Below, piece after piece: positions 21,817 through 31,557 of a stretch of 64,000 nt of DNA. The translations under genes and the position numbers were made by a program. The number at the start of each line of letters is the position of its first letter. Position 1 is the stretch's first letter. The DNA is from Pelobates cultripes. Taxonomy: Eukaryota > Chordata > Amphibia > Anura > Pelobatidae. The stretch covers positions 75,436,480-75,500,479 of the forward strand of contig OW240912.1 of assembly GCA_933207985.1 (NCBI GenBank). The letters run 5' to 3'. The notes beneath the pieces were generated by a model. It ran no database searches. It was not told where the DNA came from and worked only from the letters and a program-made list of their open reading frames with translations.

Positions 21817-22993
21817 CAGGGCTGTCTATAATATGAATAGAACCCTGGGCAAAGAATTTTGTTGGGCCCCCTGGGCCCTGCGACCCTCCCAATCCCCCCT
21901 CTCCCCAAATTACGCCCAACCCCCAATCACACTGACATACTGACACATACACACAGACAGACATATTAAAACATTCACAGATACATACTGACACACACAT
22001 ACACTGACACACAAATATATACTGGCAGACATATTGACATACATTCAGACATATTGACACACACATACATACACACAGACACATACACACGCAGACATGC
22101 TGACACACACAGGCATACTGATATACACACACTGACACAGACAGACATAGTGACACACACAAAGACAGACATACTGACACACACACAGACAGACATACTG
22201 ACATACACACACAGACATACTGCCACACACACAGACATACTGACACACACACATAGACATACTAACACACACAGACAGATATTTGACACACGCACACAGA
22301 CAGATATTTGACACACACAGGCATACTGACTTACACACAGACAGACATACTGACACACAGACACACATACACTGACATAATTTTGACCACACACACAGAC
22401 ATGCTGACATACACACACAGGCATACTGACATAACACACACACAGACATACTGACACACAGACATACTGACACACACACAGGCATGCTGACATACATACA
22501 GACAGACATACTGACACACACACTGACAGACATACTGACACACACAGACATACTGACACGCACAGACATACTGACACGCACAGACATACTGACATACATT
22601 TAGCCACCCTCCAACCACCCTTACCTTTTCTGGAGAGTGGTTTCCCTGGGGTCCAGTGGCAGGCTGAGGCAGTTGGGAGTTCTCCTCTGAAACTCCTCTC
22701 CTCCCTGCCTTCCTCCTCCCGCGCGGCTCTGATCTCCTGTAGGAGGAAGTGACGCGCGGCACTCACTTCCTCCCAGCCGGCTGCCAAACAGGAAGGGGCC
22801 CGGTCGCGCTGTTTAAGCGTCACAGCCCACCAGGTGGCCCTTAGTGCATGGGCCACCCGGGGGCCCTCTGTAGCGTGTGGGACGATTCGGCTGCGCAAAT
22901 CGCGGGGCCCACAGGGCAGCTGCTCTGAGGGCCCCCAGGAGCAACTGGGCCGGGAGCAGCTGCCCCGTTTGCCCCGTGCTAAAGACGGCCCTG
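21817..22993. mobile_element. Non-autonomous hAT element with CA-rich tandem array
   Basis: The ends 'cagggctgtct' and 'agacggccctg' are inverted repeats, and the 8-bp duplication GTTAAAGG is exact at 21809-21816 and 22994-23001. Eight-base duplications and CAGGG ends are hAT hallmarks. The interior has a GC-rich segment (22620-22985, with 'gaggaagtgacgcgcggcac') and a minisatellite at 21930-22600 built on 'cagacatactgacacacaca'. Long ORFs across the array are low-complexity Cys/Val/Ser artefacts. No transposase was found. Confidence 0.85.
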
Positions 22994-22994
22994 G

Positions 22995-23230
22995 TTAAAG
23001 GAACACAATAGCGTTAAAAATACATACATGGCCGCATCTGCTAGTGCCACACTCTTCTGACTCTAAGCGAACCCCCTCTCTGACAGTCTGCCACCTATAT
23101 CACAGTAAACGATCAAACGTCAGCCAGAGTCACAATGCTGGTCTGAGTGGAAAATGAAAATATCCCCTTTAGTGGCTGTTGGGAGTAGGGTAGTGCTTCA
23201 GTGCTTTGCCCTGTAAAGCACTGCAGTTTT
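22995..23230. mobile_element. T2-type MITE, partial
   Basis: Begins 'ttaaaggaacacaatagcg', a T2-like end. The right end is not resolved before the next element begins at 23234. Confidence 0.45.
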
Positions 23231-23233
23231 TCA

Positions 23234-23796
23234 TCAAAGGAACACTATAGGCTCAGGAATACAATCTATATAGCCTCCTTATTGTGTTTAAAAACATTTT
23301 AGGTCCCTTGTGCCCCCTTCACCCTTTAAACAAGTATAAAACTTGCCTGTTATCTAGCATCACGCGGGTCACCTAATCCGCTTCCTTGGCTGAGATCATC
23401 AAATTTGATGATCTCAGTCAATGCAATGCTTTCTCATAGGAAAGTAATGAGAGACTAGCGAGCATGCCCGGCAAAACACAGAGCTGCGCCAATCAACATC
23501 TCCTCATAGAAATGCATTTGACCAGTGCATCTCTATGGGGAAAGTTCGGCACCTCCATGCAGTGTGAAGACGCTGGACGTCAGTGCAGTATGTTGTGCAG
23601 CACTGACCCATCCAGGAAACACCTCTAGTTGCCGTCTGAGTGACAGCCACTGGAGGTGTCCCTAGGAAATAACGTATACACTGCCTTTTCTCTGAAAAGA
23701 CAGTGTTTACATTAAAATACCTGCAGTGACTGGCAGTACACATCAGGACAACTACATTAAGCTGTAGTTGTTCTAGTTACCATAGTGTCCCTTTAA
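23234..23796. mobile_element. T2/Kolobok-type MITE
   Basis: The ends 'aaaggaacactatag' and 'catagtgtccctttaa' are inverted; the left TTAA is mutated to ATCA. The interior is hairpin-rich, for example the 'atcatcaaatttgatgat' palindrome near 23395, and is shared with 28301-28662. Confidence 0.7.
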
Positions 23797-24072
23797 CCGT
23801 GTTACAAATGACCTGATATAAAAATATCCCATTACTTATCCCGTAGTTCCATTTACAGGAGTGCTTTATGGACACTGCAGAACTTTCTGGAAGTTGTTCA
23901 ACTGTCAACTGAATAATAATTCATAGAAATTAGGGATGCTAGCTATATTTAATTCTACAGGTTGGCAAGTGTTGAAAGGGAGGTCTTATTGAGAAAAAAA
24001 TAACTACTCAGCATAACTAGGAGGACCATAAGCTACTCATCATACCTATATTATATTGCTCTTATTTCACAG

Positions 24073-24200
24073 AGAGCTGCCACCATCTTAGATACTGAGA
24101 GGTTCTTACCTCAGCTGTTTAGGAAGAAGTGGGAATCTGGACACTGGCTAACTGTGGGGAAAAACCCAGAAGGAAATCTTGATAAAAGATGGTGCTTCAG
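24073..24200 (+). CDS. trpv (trpv1/trpv2-like): TRPV exon j: post-TRP-box tail
   Basis: The acceptor is 'ttatttcacag' and the donor 'TTCAG|gtaaga'; 128 nt. It encodes RAATILDTERFLPQLF and 'ESGHWLTVGKNPEGNLDKRW' followed by CF, matching the TRPV1/TRPV2 tail that leads to the conserved RWCFRV motif. It ends in phase 2. Confidence 0.93.
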
Positions 24201-24559
24201 GTAAGAGTAAAATTTGAACACTCTAAACCTGCTCATTAAAACAAGAATCACATCTTAAATATTGTTATATTTGCTTTAATTCCATACAGTGTATTTAGTG
24301 TTCTGACTGAGAGATTCCACGTTGGTGTATATGAAATTAGACAGGATTTGATGTTTTTCAAAATCTAAGTACAATTTGTTTACCTATTTTTTGTGTTGTG
24401 GCAATAGTCTTACATTTTATTCAACTTGTTCATATTTGTCATTTAGTTCTTTAGCACTAATAGATGTACTTAGCCCTTTAATGTTAGAATTGTAGTAGGA
24501 GTGATGTGCGATATTTATGTAAACTTTTTAACTCACTAATAAAATATATGGGTAGAAGT

Positions 24560-26030
24560 TCGTAACGTGCCGCATAATGATTTTGATGAGGGCTGGGCCT
24601 GGCTATCGAGCCGACTGGATGTCGTCTTCTGCAGCTCTGGCTTGAGGACATACAGTCAGCCTAATCTTATCTGTTCTTGCTAAACATCTCTTCTTGCCTC
24701 GAATGGGCCTGGCTGCCATCTCCCCCTTTTGAGCCCTGGGGGTTTATCCCAGTACATGTAAGTTATGTTTTGTAAGCCCCGCCTACTTATCTGCTATGGA
24801 TTGTGTATATTACTTGTAGCTCAGATTTGTCAGCATCCTGTTCTATGAGCACAGAACCAGGATATATCATCTACACATATCCAGATGTAGAAGCAATTCA
24901 TAATGTTCCCAGATATGGGGGCCTACCTTGGTGCAAACCTGGATCACCCCCCCCAGCCTGTACACGGGACGGAACTTCTTTTGCAAGTGGGCCCAGTTTG
25001 GAGCCCTGAAATTGATAGCTCACTGTAGTATGAGTCAGTGCCCCCTGTTTACCAGTGGTCATGGTAGTGTTGGGTTTTTGCATAATCATTTTTAGAAACT
25101 GGGCACTGTCTCTTTATGTGTCACATTTTTGCATATTTTTGTGGTGCTGCTTCGGTTCTCGAAATAGGACATCATAGCCTAGGCTTTGTAGGAGGGCTCA
25201 CCTCTTGCCCTTTGCCAGGTTTTGTTTTTTTGCTATTGCTGTTCTCTTTATGATTTATGCTATTGACCTAGCTAGTTATTTTAGCATCCCTGCTTACCCT
25301 AACTTCAACTAGTTTTACTTATAAGTTTTCTGGAAACCTGTATTTGGCTCTTTGTAGTGTCTTTCTTTAAGTTGTTAAGTCCAACCACCATAAGGCCTGG
25401 TAATACTTCTTTCTATCCTTTTACCAACAGCTGCAATTATGGATCCCAGCTTATCTAGTATACCTAATAGATTGTCAGATAAAAACCTGTAGTAGTGAAG
25501 AGACCAATATGGTTCTTTGGTTGAGCCCAGACAGACAGTTGGAGGGTAGGGTCCCGTGAAAGGGGGAGTCTGTGGATTCATAATGGGGAGGGGTGCCCAT
25601 GGACTGTTCTGTGGCTGCCTGTTGCTTTGTGAGGCCACTCAATGGGCTAGAAGAGTCCTGGCTAGTACTGTCCATATATAGTTCCAATTCTAACAAAGGG
25701 TTGGTGGGATGTGTGTAAGGCTTGCTGTGATTGCTTCAAATGCCTTTGGTGGTGAAGAACCTACTTGTTGCTCATTCTTCTATAGGTGGGGCTCTCTTTT
25801 ATTATGGTTAGTTCAGGTTGCATATAGGATTAGGTTTTGACCCTCACATCATACATATTTTATGGTCTCCCTGGTTGATTACTGGGGATGTTTCCCTGGT
25901 ACACATCTTAGGGTCATATGTAGGCCTTTGTTATATCAGGATCTTATATGTATATCCATTTCGTACTGAACATTACAGGTTTTGGACCCCGGACCTGAAC
26001 ACGGACATATCACTGTATGTTTGGGTGAGA
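24560..26030. other. Unclassified dispersed-repeat-like region
   Basis: Moderately GC-rich intronic sequence, unlike its AT-rich surroundings. The start ('gggctgggcctggctatcg') resembles the head of the segment at 34683. Short open stretches on the minus strand (25375-25696) are rich in Pro, Ser and Gln and could be the start of a retrotransposon ORF, but no domain can be named. Confidence 0.3.
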
Positions 26031-26299
26031 GTTCAGCGATTTAATGGCGTGTTTTGAAAGGCTGCAGGGCAGCCAATCAACAAGCGTTTGACTCGTGTGC
26101 CCTTAGAAGCCATCACAGCCATGCCTACTAATGGCATGGCTGTGATTGGCCAGTGCAGCATGTGACCCAACCTCTATTTATAAGCTGGAGTCACTTAGCG
26201 CCGCATGCACACGAGGTCTTATTAGTGCAGGGCGAGGATGCTGCAGCTGTGAGGGAGAGCTTAGGAAAGAATTCTGCAAACTAGTACATTAGTGGGGTG

Positions 26300-27425
26300 C
26301 ACTTCATATCTGAGAGTCAAATAGAAGCGTCAAATACTGCGGTTACATCGGAGTTTTAAAAAGTCAATTTTGTTTGGTACTAAACTGCTAAGTAGTAAAT
26401 TTGGGGAGTGCTTTTCATATCCGAGAGTCAAATAGAAGCGTCAAATACTGCTGTCACATTGCAATTTCAAACATTCTTATTTTCTGGGTGCTAATCTGCT
26501 AAATAGTACATTAGTGGGGTGCACTTCATATCTGAGAGTCAAATAGAAGCGTCAAATAGTGCGGTTACAGCGCAATTGTAAACACTCTTATTTTCTGGGT
26601 GCTAATCTGCTTAATATTAAATTTGGGCCCTGCACTTCATATCTGAGAGTCAAATAGAAGCGTCAAATAGTGCGGTTACAGCACAATTTCAAACATTCTT
26701 ATTTTCTGGGTGCTAATCTGCTAAATAGTACATTAGTGGGGTGCACTTCATATCTGAGAGTCAAATAGAAGCGTCAAATAGTGCGGTTACAGCGCAATTG
26801 TAAACACTCTTATTTTCTGGGTGCTAATCTGCTTAATAGTACATTTGGGCCCTGCACTTCATATCTGAGAGTCAAATAGAAGCGTCAAATAGTGCGGTTA
26901 CAGCACAATTTTAAACATTCTAATTGTTTTGGTGCTAAGCTGCTATATAGTATTTTAGGGGGGTGCACTTCATATCTGAGAGTCAAATAGAAGCTTCAAA
27001 TAGTGCGGTTACAGCGCAATTTTAAACATTCTTATTTTCTGGGTGCTAATCTGCTAAATAGTACATTAGTGGGATTCATATCTGAGAGTCAAATAGAAGT
27101 GTCAAATACTGCAGTTAGAGCGCAATTGTAGACATTCTTATTTTCTGGGTGCTAATCTGCTAAATAGTAAATTTGGGCCCTGCACTTCATATCTGAGAGT
27201 CAAATAGAAGCGTCAAATAGTGCGGTTACAGCACAATTTTAAACATTCTAATTGTTTTGGTGCTAAACTGCTATATAGTATTTTAGGGGGGTGCACTTCA
27301 TATCTGAGAGTCAAATAGAAGCGTCAAATACTGCGGTTACAGCGCAATTGGAAAAATTCTTATTTTCTGGGTGCTAAACTGCTAAATAGAACATTTGGTG
27401 CCTGCACGTCATATCTGAGAGTCTA
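26300..27425. repeat. Tandem array, ~111-bp unit, about 10-11 copies
   Basis: The core 'gagagtcaaatagaagcgtc' recurs near 26312, 26422, 26536, 26650, 26757, 26871, 26977, 27083, 27196 and 27307, and the last copy breaks off near 27420. Each unit also holds 'aaatagtgcggttacagcgc' and 'ttattttctgggtgctaatc'. Units alternate between two endings ('tagtacattagtggggtgc' and 'atttgggccctgc'), which suggests an older dimer-like expansion. A TATA-like 'ctatttataagctgg' lies upstream at 26173-26187. Confidence 0.88.
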
Positions 27426-27479
27426 TGCTTTTCGCTACACTGTCGTGTACAGTCCTTTTGTTGTTTATATGATTCAGAT

Positions 27480-28290
27480 GGTATCCAACACTTCGGAACT
27501 TCGACACTTTGGAACTTCGGCCCTTCAACGCTTTGGAATTTTGGGACTTCAGCACTTCTCTTGCAGCCGCATAATAGATAATTCCCTAATTCCCATGGGG
27601 AAAAAGGCTGGTAGTGGTTAGTGTTTTTTGGGAGGGGGGAATACAATAGGTCCCCCCCTTATTTTACTGTAGGGCCCCCACCCTCCGTTCAGGGGTGGGG
27701 GCCAGGGGGGCAATAGGTTAGAAGCCCCCACTCGCGCGACACGGGTGTGGGCTCGGGAGGGGGGGAATTTTTTTTTTTTCAAGTGAGCAGGCACAGGCTG
27801 CTCACTGTTTACTAAACATGCCCCTATTCGTGGTATAGTGAGTAGGGGCATAATTTACTAATACTAAGTAATCTTTACTTAGTATTAGTAAATTTGGCTG
27901 AAAGACCAATTCAGGTCTTTTAGCCTTTTATTAGATAGCTCCCTAATACCGTGGGAATTAGGGAGTTATCTACTTATTCTTTCCTGTCATTACATTGACT
28001 GGCCAAGTAATTTACATTTTATATGAATGTATGTTACTTGATTGCTGTAAGTGTTGCAAATGCTTACAGCTGAATCCTGGCTATGTCTGTATACTTTTTA
28101 TTTAAAATTGTATACAATGTAACATTCTTCATTTTTCCACTGGGTAAGTATATTAGTTCTTAGGCAATACTGTGCTTCGGAACTTCGGCACTTCGGTAAT
28201 TTCGGAATTTCGGGACTGCAACAATTCAGCAATTCCTCTATTCGAACATTCGGAAGTACCTGCATGTCCGAATTGCCCGAAACGAATTGC
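27480..28290. repeat. Hairpin chain and TTCGG-type short repeats
   Basis: Short 'cttcggaacttcggcac' repeats occur at 27498-27570 and 28172-28250. Between them are consecutive hairpins: a perfect 20-bp stem 27852-27871/27875-27894 with a 3-base loop, 'aaagacc...ggtcttt' at about 27901-27920, and 27932-27972 (agatagctccctaat/attagggagttatct). The segment probably continues the element containing the tandem array at 26300. Confidence 0.6.
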
Positions 28291-28300
28291 ACATGTCTAA

Positions 28301-28662
28301 TCTCAACCAATCCAATGCTTTCCCATATAAAAACATTTGGAGGATATTGCTAATTTGTGGCGAAACACTCTGCTCCGCTAATCAGCATCTTCTCAATGAA
28401 TCAATGCATCTCTATGGGGAATGTTCTGAGTCTCCATACAGAGTGTGGAGACGCTGAATGGCAGTATTGCACACTGTGCAACACCGACACAGGACGCACC
28501 TCTAGTGGACGTCCGAGGAGTGGCCACTAGAGGTGTTACAAGACAATACTGTAAACACTGCCTTTTCTCTCAATTAGCAGTGTTTACATTAAAAAGCCTG
28601 CAGTAGACACAGAACAACTACATTAAGTGGTAGTTGTTTTGGTGACTATAGTGTCCCGTTAA
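28301..28662. mobile_element. T2-type MITE, right part
   Basis: Matches the right two thirds of 23234-23796 ('gcatctctatgggga', 'ctgccttttctct') and ends 'ctatagtgtcccgttaa'. The left third is missing where the TTCGG-repeat segment begins. Confidence 0.65.
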
Positions 28663-29021
28663 TGTATTATTATCAATGCTAAGTGTACATGTTCCTCTCA
28701 ATTAATACTTTCTAACACTTTTTTCAATATTCTGTAATTTTGTCATGCCTTTGACATAATAACAAAATTTATTAAATATAATCATTTAACCTGTTTTCAA
28801 ATATATTACTTTTTACTATATAGTGAAAATGATTGTCCCTATTAGTACTTTATAATGTACATTCTATATATTTATTTTTTTACTTTAAAGTTAAATAAAT
28901 GGTAATAATGTTAATTTAAATTTGTACTTTTTTTTACTAGTGGGTTTATTAACTAAAAAGGAAAAAAAGTGGCAAATCTGAAACTGAATTACAAAAGTTA
29001 GGCTAAAATAGCCAAATTAGG

Positions 29022-31167
29022 CAAGTACTGGGGCACCTACCTACCCTAAACCAGCCCAGACCGGGTCAAACATTACAGCGCACAATGGGGAAGAAAGCCA
29101 AAAAGCTAAAAACCCTTACTGGGAACGGCTCCCGCGATATTGCCGACCTCCTACAACCGCGGCCTAGGCCCAAAATGGCGCCACAAATAGACGCATATTC
29201 TACATCCTCTGAGGAAGAACTCTTAGACGCACCCGATGAAATACCCTGTTCAGGGAGCATGCACAGCCCTCAAAGAGAGGAAGATCTAACAGCCCCAGCT
29301 ACAAAAGGGGACATCAAAGCTCTGTTAACAAACATAAGAGCCTTCTTCAATGCAGACTTGAATATCATCCGTGAGGATATAACAGTGGTGACAGCAAGAC
29401 TGCAGGCTAATGAGGATGCCATCACCTCCCTAGCCCAAAAGCAAGAAAGCACCAACGAGCACTTGCTACAGCTTCAAGCAGCACATAAAAGCATGCAGGT
29501 CAGACTGGACACCCAGGACGACGCAAGGAGGCGTAATAATCTTAAAATCAGGGGTATAGCCGAATCAGTTACCGAACAGGAACTGCCCCATTTCTTACGC
29601 CGGCTATGGACTACCCTATTGCCGCAGCGCTCCGCGAAGGGCATTCAGGTAGACGGCTGCTACAGACTGGCCAAGTCAAATAGGGCCCCGGCTGGGGTTC
29701 CCCGAGATGTCCTGATACGTTTCCCGCTACTTCGCGACAAGCTGGCCCTGCAGGATGCTGCAAAATCCAGAACACCTCTTAAGTTTGAAGAAATGCAACT
29801 CCAACTTTTACAGGACTTATGCCGCTCCACTCTGGAATGGAGACGGTCTTTTCAACAGGTGACAAAGATCCTACGCTCTGCAGACATCAGCTACAAATGG
29901 GGGCCCTCTCGTGCTCTACTAGTCCATAAAGACGGGAGCATGCATCAGCTTTCCACCGCCGAAGACTCAGCAACATTCCTACAGGGACTGGGACTTACCA
30001 TGTCTTCTGACAACACGGCACATCCAAGCCACAGATGGGACGTCCGCAGAATTGTCCCTTTTATCCCACGCTCTGCAGATGACACCGGCTGAATGTGGAT
30101 GCACCAGCAGTCACACGGACCTGGACTGATTCGGACACCAGTACCAGATACCGGTCAACCCCTGATGTTTAAAAGTTTAAATGTTATCGTTTTTAATGTT
30201 TCGTTAGTAGGCAGCGCCGCCCGGCACTGTTAGAGTTCCCGGGTTATAGATACTATAGATGACCCTAGGCGACCGCACACTTCTTCCAACATGTCCCGAT
30301 TAGAGGACACAGACAACGGAGATTCCCCTCCGCTCACCCTCCCCCAACACTCTGGGGTAAATGAGTGTAAATCGACAACCAACACACCCGACTGACCACG
30401 ACATTGTCTACGTGTAAGACAAGACCACGGCTTCCTTACATAAGACCCACAGGGCTAGATCACACTCCTAGGCCCACGATCTTGGCACCGTTATCACGCC
30501 CTCCATTACTTAATGTAACATGTAAACATGTATAAGATAACATACCACAGCACACTCTTACCTGACACAAGCACTAAGGGTAGTATTATGTCAACTCGTT
30601 AATTGTTAACTACCTCAATTTTAAAAATACCTTACTGCTCTTTATTGTGCTAAGGCTATCGAAGTATGGCATGCGAGAGTTGTCGTGGTACAGCTCCGGT
30701 AACATTTTTCAAATGTTCTTGATTATGATGTTTTTATTTTGTTTTCTTATGCTCTGTGGGCAGAACGGAGCTACCTCCAACCAAGAAAATAGCTACCAGT
30801 ACCCAGTGGCACAATTGAAGCATTGTTCAGCATAACAACCCAGCATGTCTAGAGTGGCTGACCGCTCTATGCATCTCCTCATACGTTACTCATCGTACTA
30901 CCTTACAATGCTTAGCCACAGGCCTATGTTTATGCAAAGGTCAGCCACTCTCCCTTCACTGTAGCTCCAGATATATACCAGTCAGCCTGAACTCTTAGCA
31001 TACCATAAAAACTTAAAATGTGCGATATATACAAATGCCATAACCCTGTTTTATATGTCTTGTTATCAATCTGAGCGCAGAAGCTGTTGTGGCTTACTGA
31101 ACACTATGTCTTTCTTTGCACGCTATAAATAAAGAATTAAAAAATAAAAAAAAAAAAATAAAAAAAA
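29022..31167 (+). mobile_element. ORF1-only L1-type retrotransposon (HAL1-like)
   Basis: An identical target duplication, 'aaatagccaaattagg', lies at about 29006-29021 and just after the poly(A) at 31168-31183. The poly(A) tail is preceded by 'ataaataaagaatta'. Between them are a ~60-bp leader, one intact ORF1 and about 1.04 kb without an ORF2; no endonuclease or reverse transcriptase motif is visible. The element is therefore complete at both ends as inserted, not 5'-truncated. Mammalian HAL1 elements have the same ORF1-only layout. It sits in the long TRPV intron before exon k, in the gene's sense orientation. Confidence 0.88.
29085..30092 (+). CDS. ORF1: L1 ORF1-type RNA-binding protein
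   Basis: An uninterrupted 335-codon frame. The N-terminus is basic (MGKKAKKLK), followed by an acidic Ser/Glu patch (about residues 39-52). A heptad-like coiled coil spans about 75-145 (DIKALLTNIRAFFN, 'TARLQANEDAITSLAQKQES'). The RRM-like core begins at 'RRRNNLKIRGIAES' (148-161), and a C-terminal domain contains 'VPRDVLIRFPLLRDKLALQD' (205-224). This is the order of L1 ORF1p, a trimeric nucleic-acid chaperone that coats its own RNA. The start ATG lies about 60 bp inside the element. The intact frame suggests recent insertion or mobilisation in trans. Confidence 0.87.
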   Translation: MGKKAKKLKTLTGNGSRDIADLLQPRPRPKMAPQIDAYSTSSEEELLDAPDEIPCSGSMHSPQREEDLTAPATKGDIKALLTNIRAFFNADLNIIREDITVVTARLQANEDAITSLAQKQESTNEHLLQLQAAHKSMQVRLDTQDDARRRNNLKIRGIAESVTEQELPHFLRRLWTTLLPQRSAKGIQVDGCYRLAKSNRAPAGVPRDVLIRFPLLRDKLALQDAAKSRTPLKFEEMQLQLLQDLCRSTLEWRRSFQQVTKILRSADISYKWGPSRALLVHKDGSMHQLSTAEDSATFLQGLGLTMSSDNTAHPSHRWDVRRIVPFIPRSADDTG

Positions 31168-31447
31168 AAATAGCCAAATTAGGAAAAAAAAAAAGAACTG
31201 CATTTGGAGAACTTGTCCATCTCAACTGGTTCGGCCTAAATTTCTGAATTCAGTTTTCAGTTCAATACACGACTCTTCATTTTCACATTTTTGTTTTCAT
31301 TTTCTGTAGCTGCTTTGAAGTTACACAATGTACTTTGCAGCACAACTTCTTTTATTTACTACTTTATAAGAAATATGTGATTTTTACTTTTAAGTAAACA
31401 CACATTTTAGGCAGACTAAATGCATATCTCCCTTTGTTTCTATTTAG

Positions 31448-31557
31448 AGTAGAGGAAATGCTTTGGGATGTATGGGAGAATAATCCATCCAATCTTAACG
31501 AGGAGCCTGGTGACATGGAAAAAGAAAAACCGACATCAGTAAAGAGAGATACTAAAG
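31448..31557 (+). CDS. trpv (trpv1/trpv2-like): TRPV exon k: C-terminal tail
   Basis: The acceptor is 'tctatttag' and the donor 'AAAG|gtacat'; 110 nt. It completes the Arg of CFR and encodes VEEMLWDVWENNPSNL and then 'EEPGDMEKEKPTSVKRDTK'. The V-x-E-x(3)-W-x(2)-W spacing matches the TRPV1/TRPV2 tail. Phases 2 and 1 fit exons j and l. Confidence 0.88.

Noticed and set aside
21975..22898. Long minus-strand ORFs rich in Cys, Val and Ser over the CA-rich array
   Set aside because: They arise from a tandem repeat with no stops in several frames, and the translation is pure low-complexity repeat.
26300..27425. Possible CRISPR-like array
   Set aside because: Units are ~111 bp and contiguous without unique spacers, in a vertebrate intron. 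It is an ordinary tandem array.
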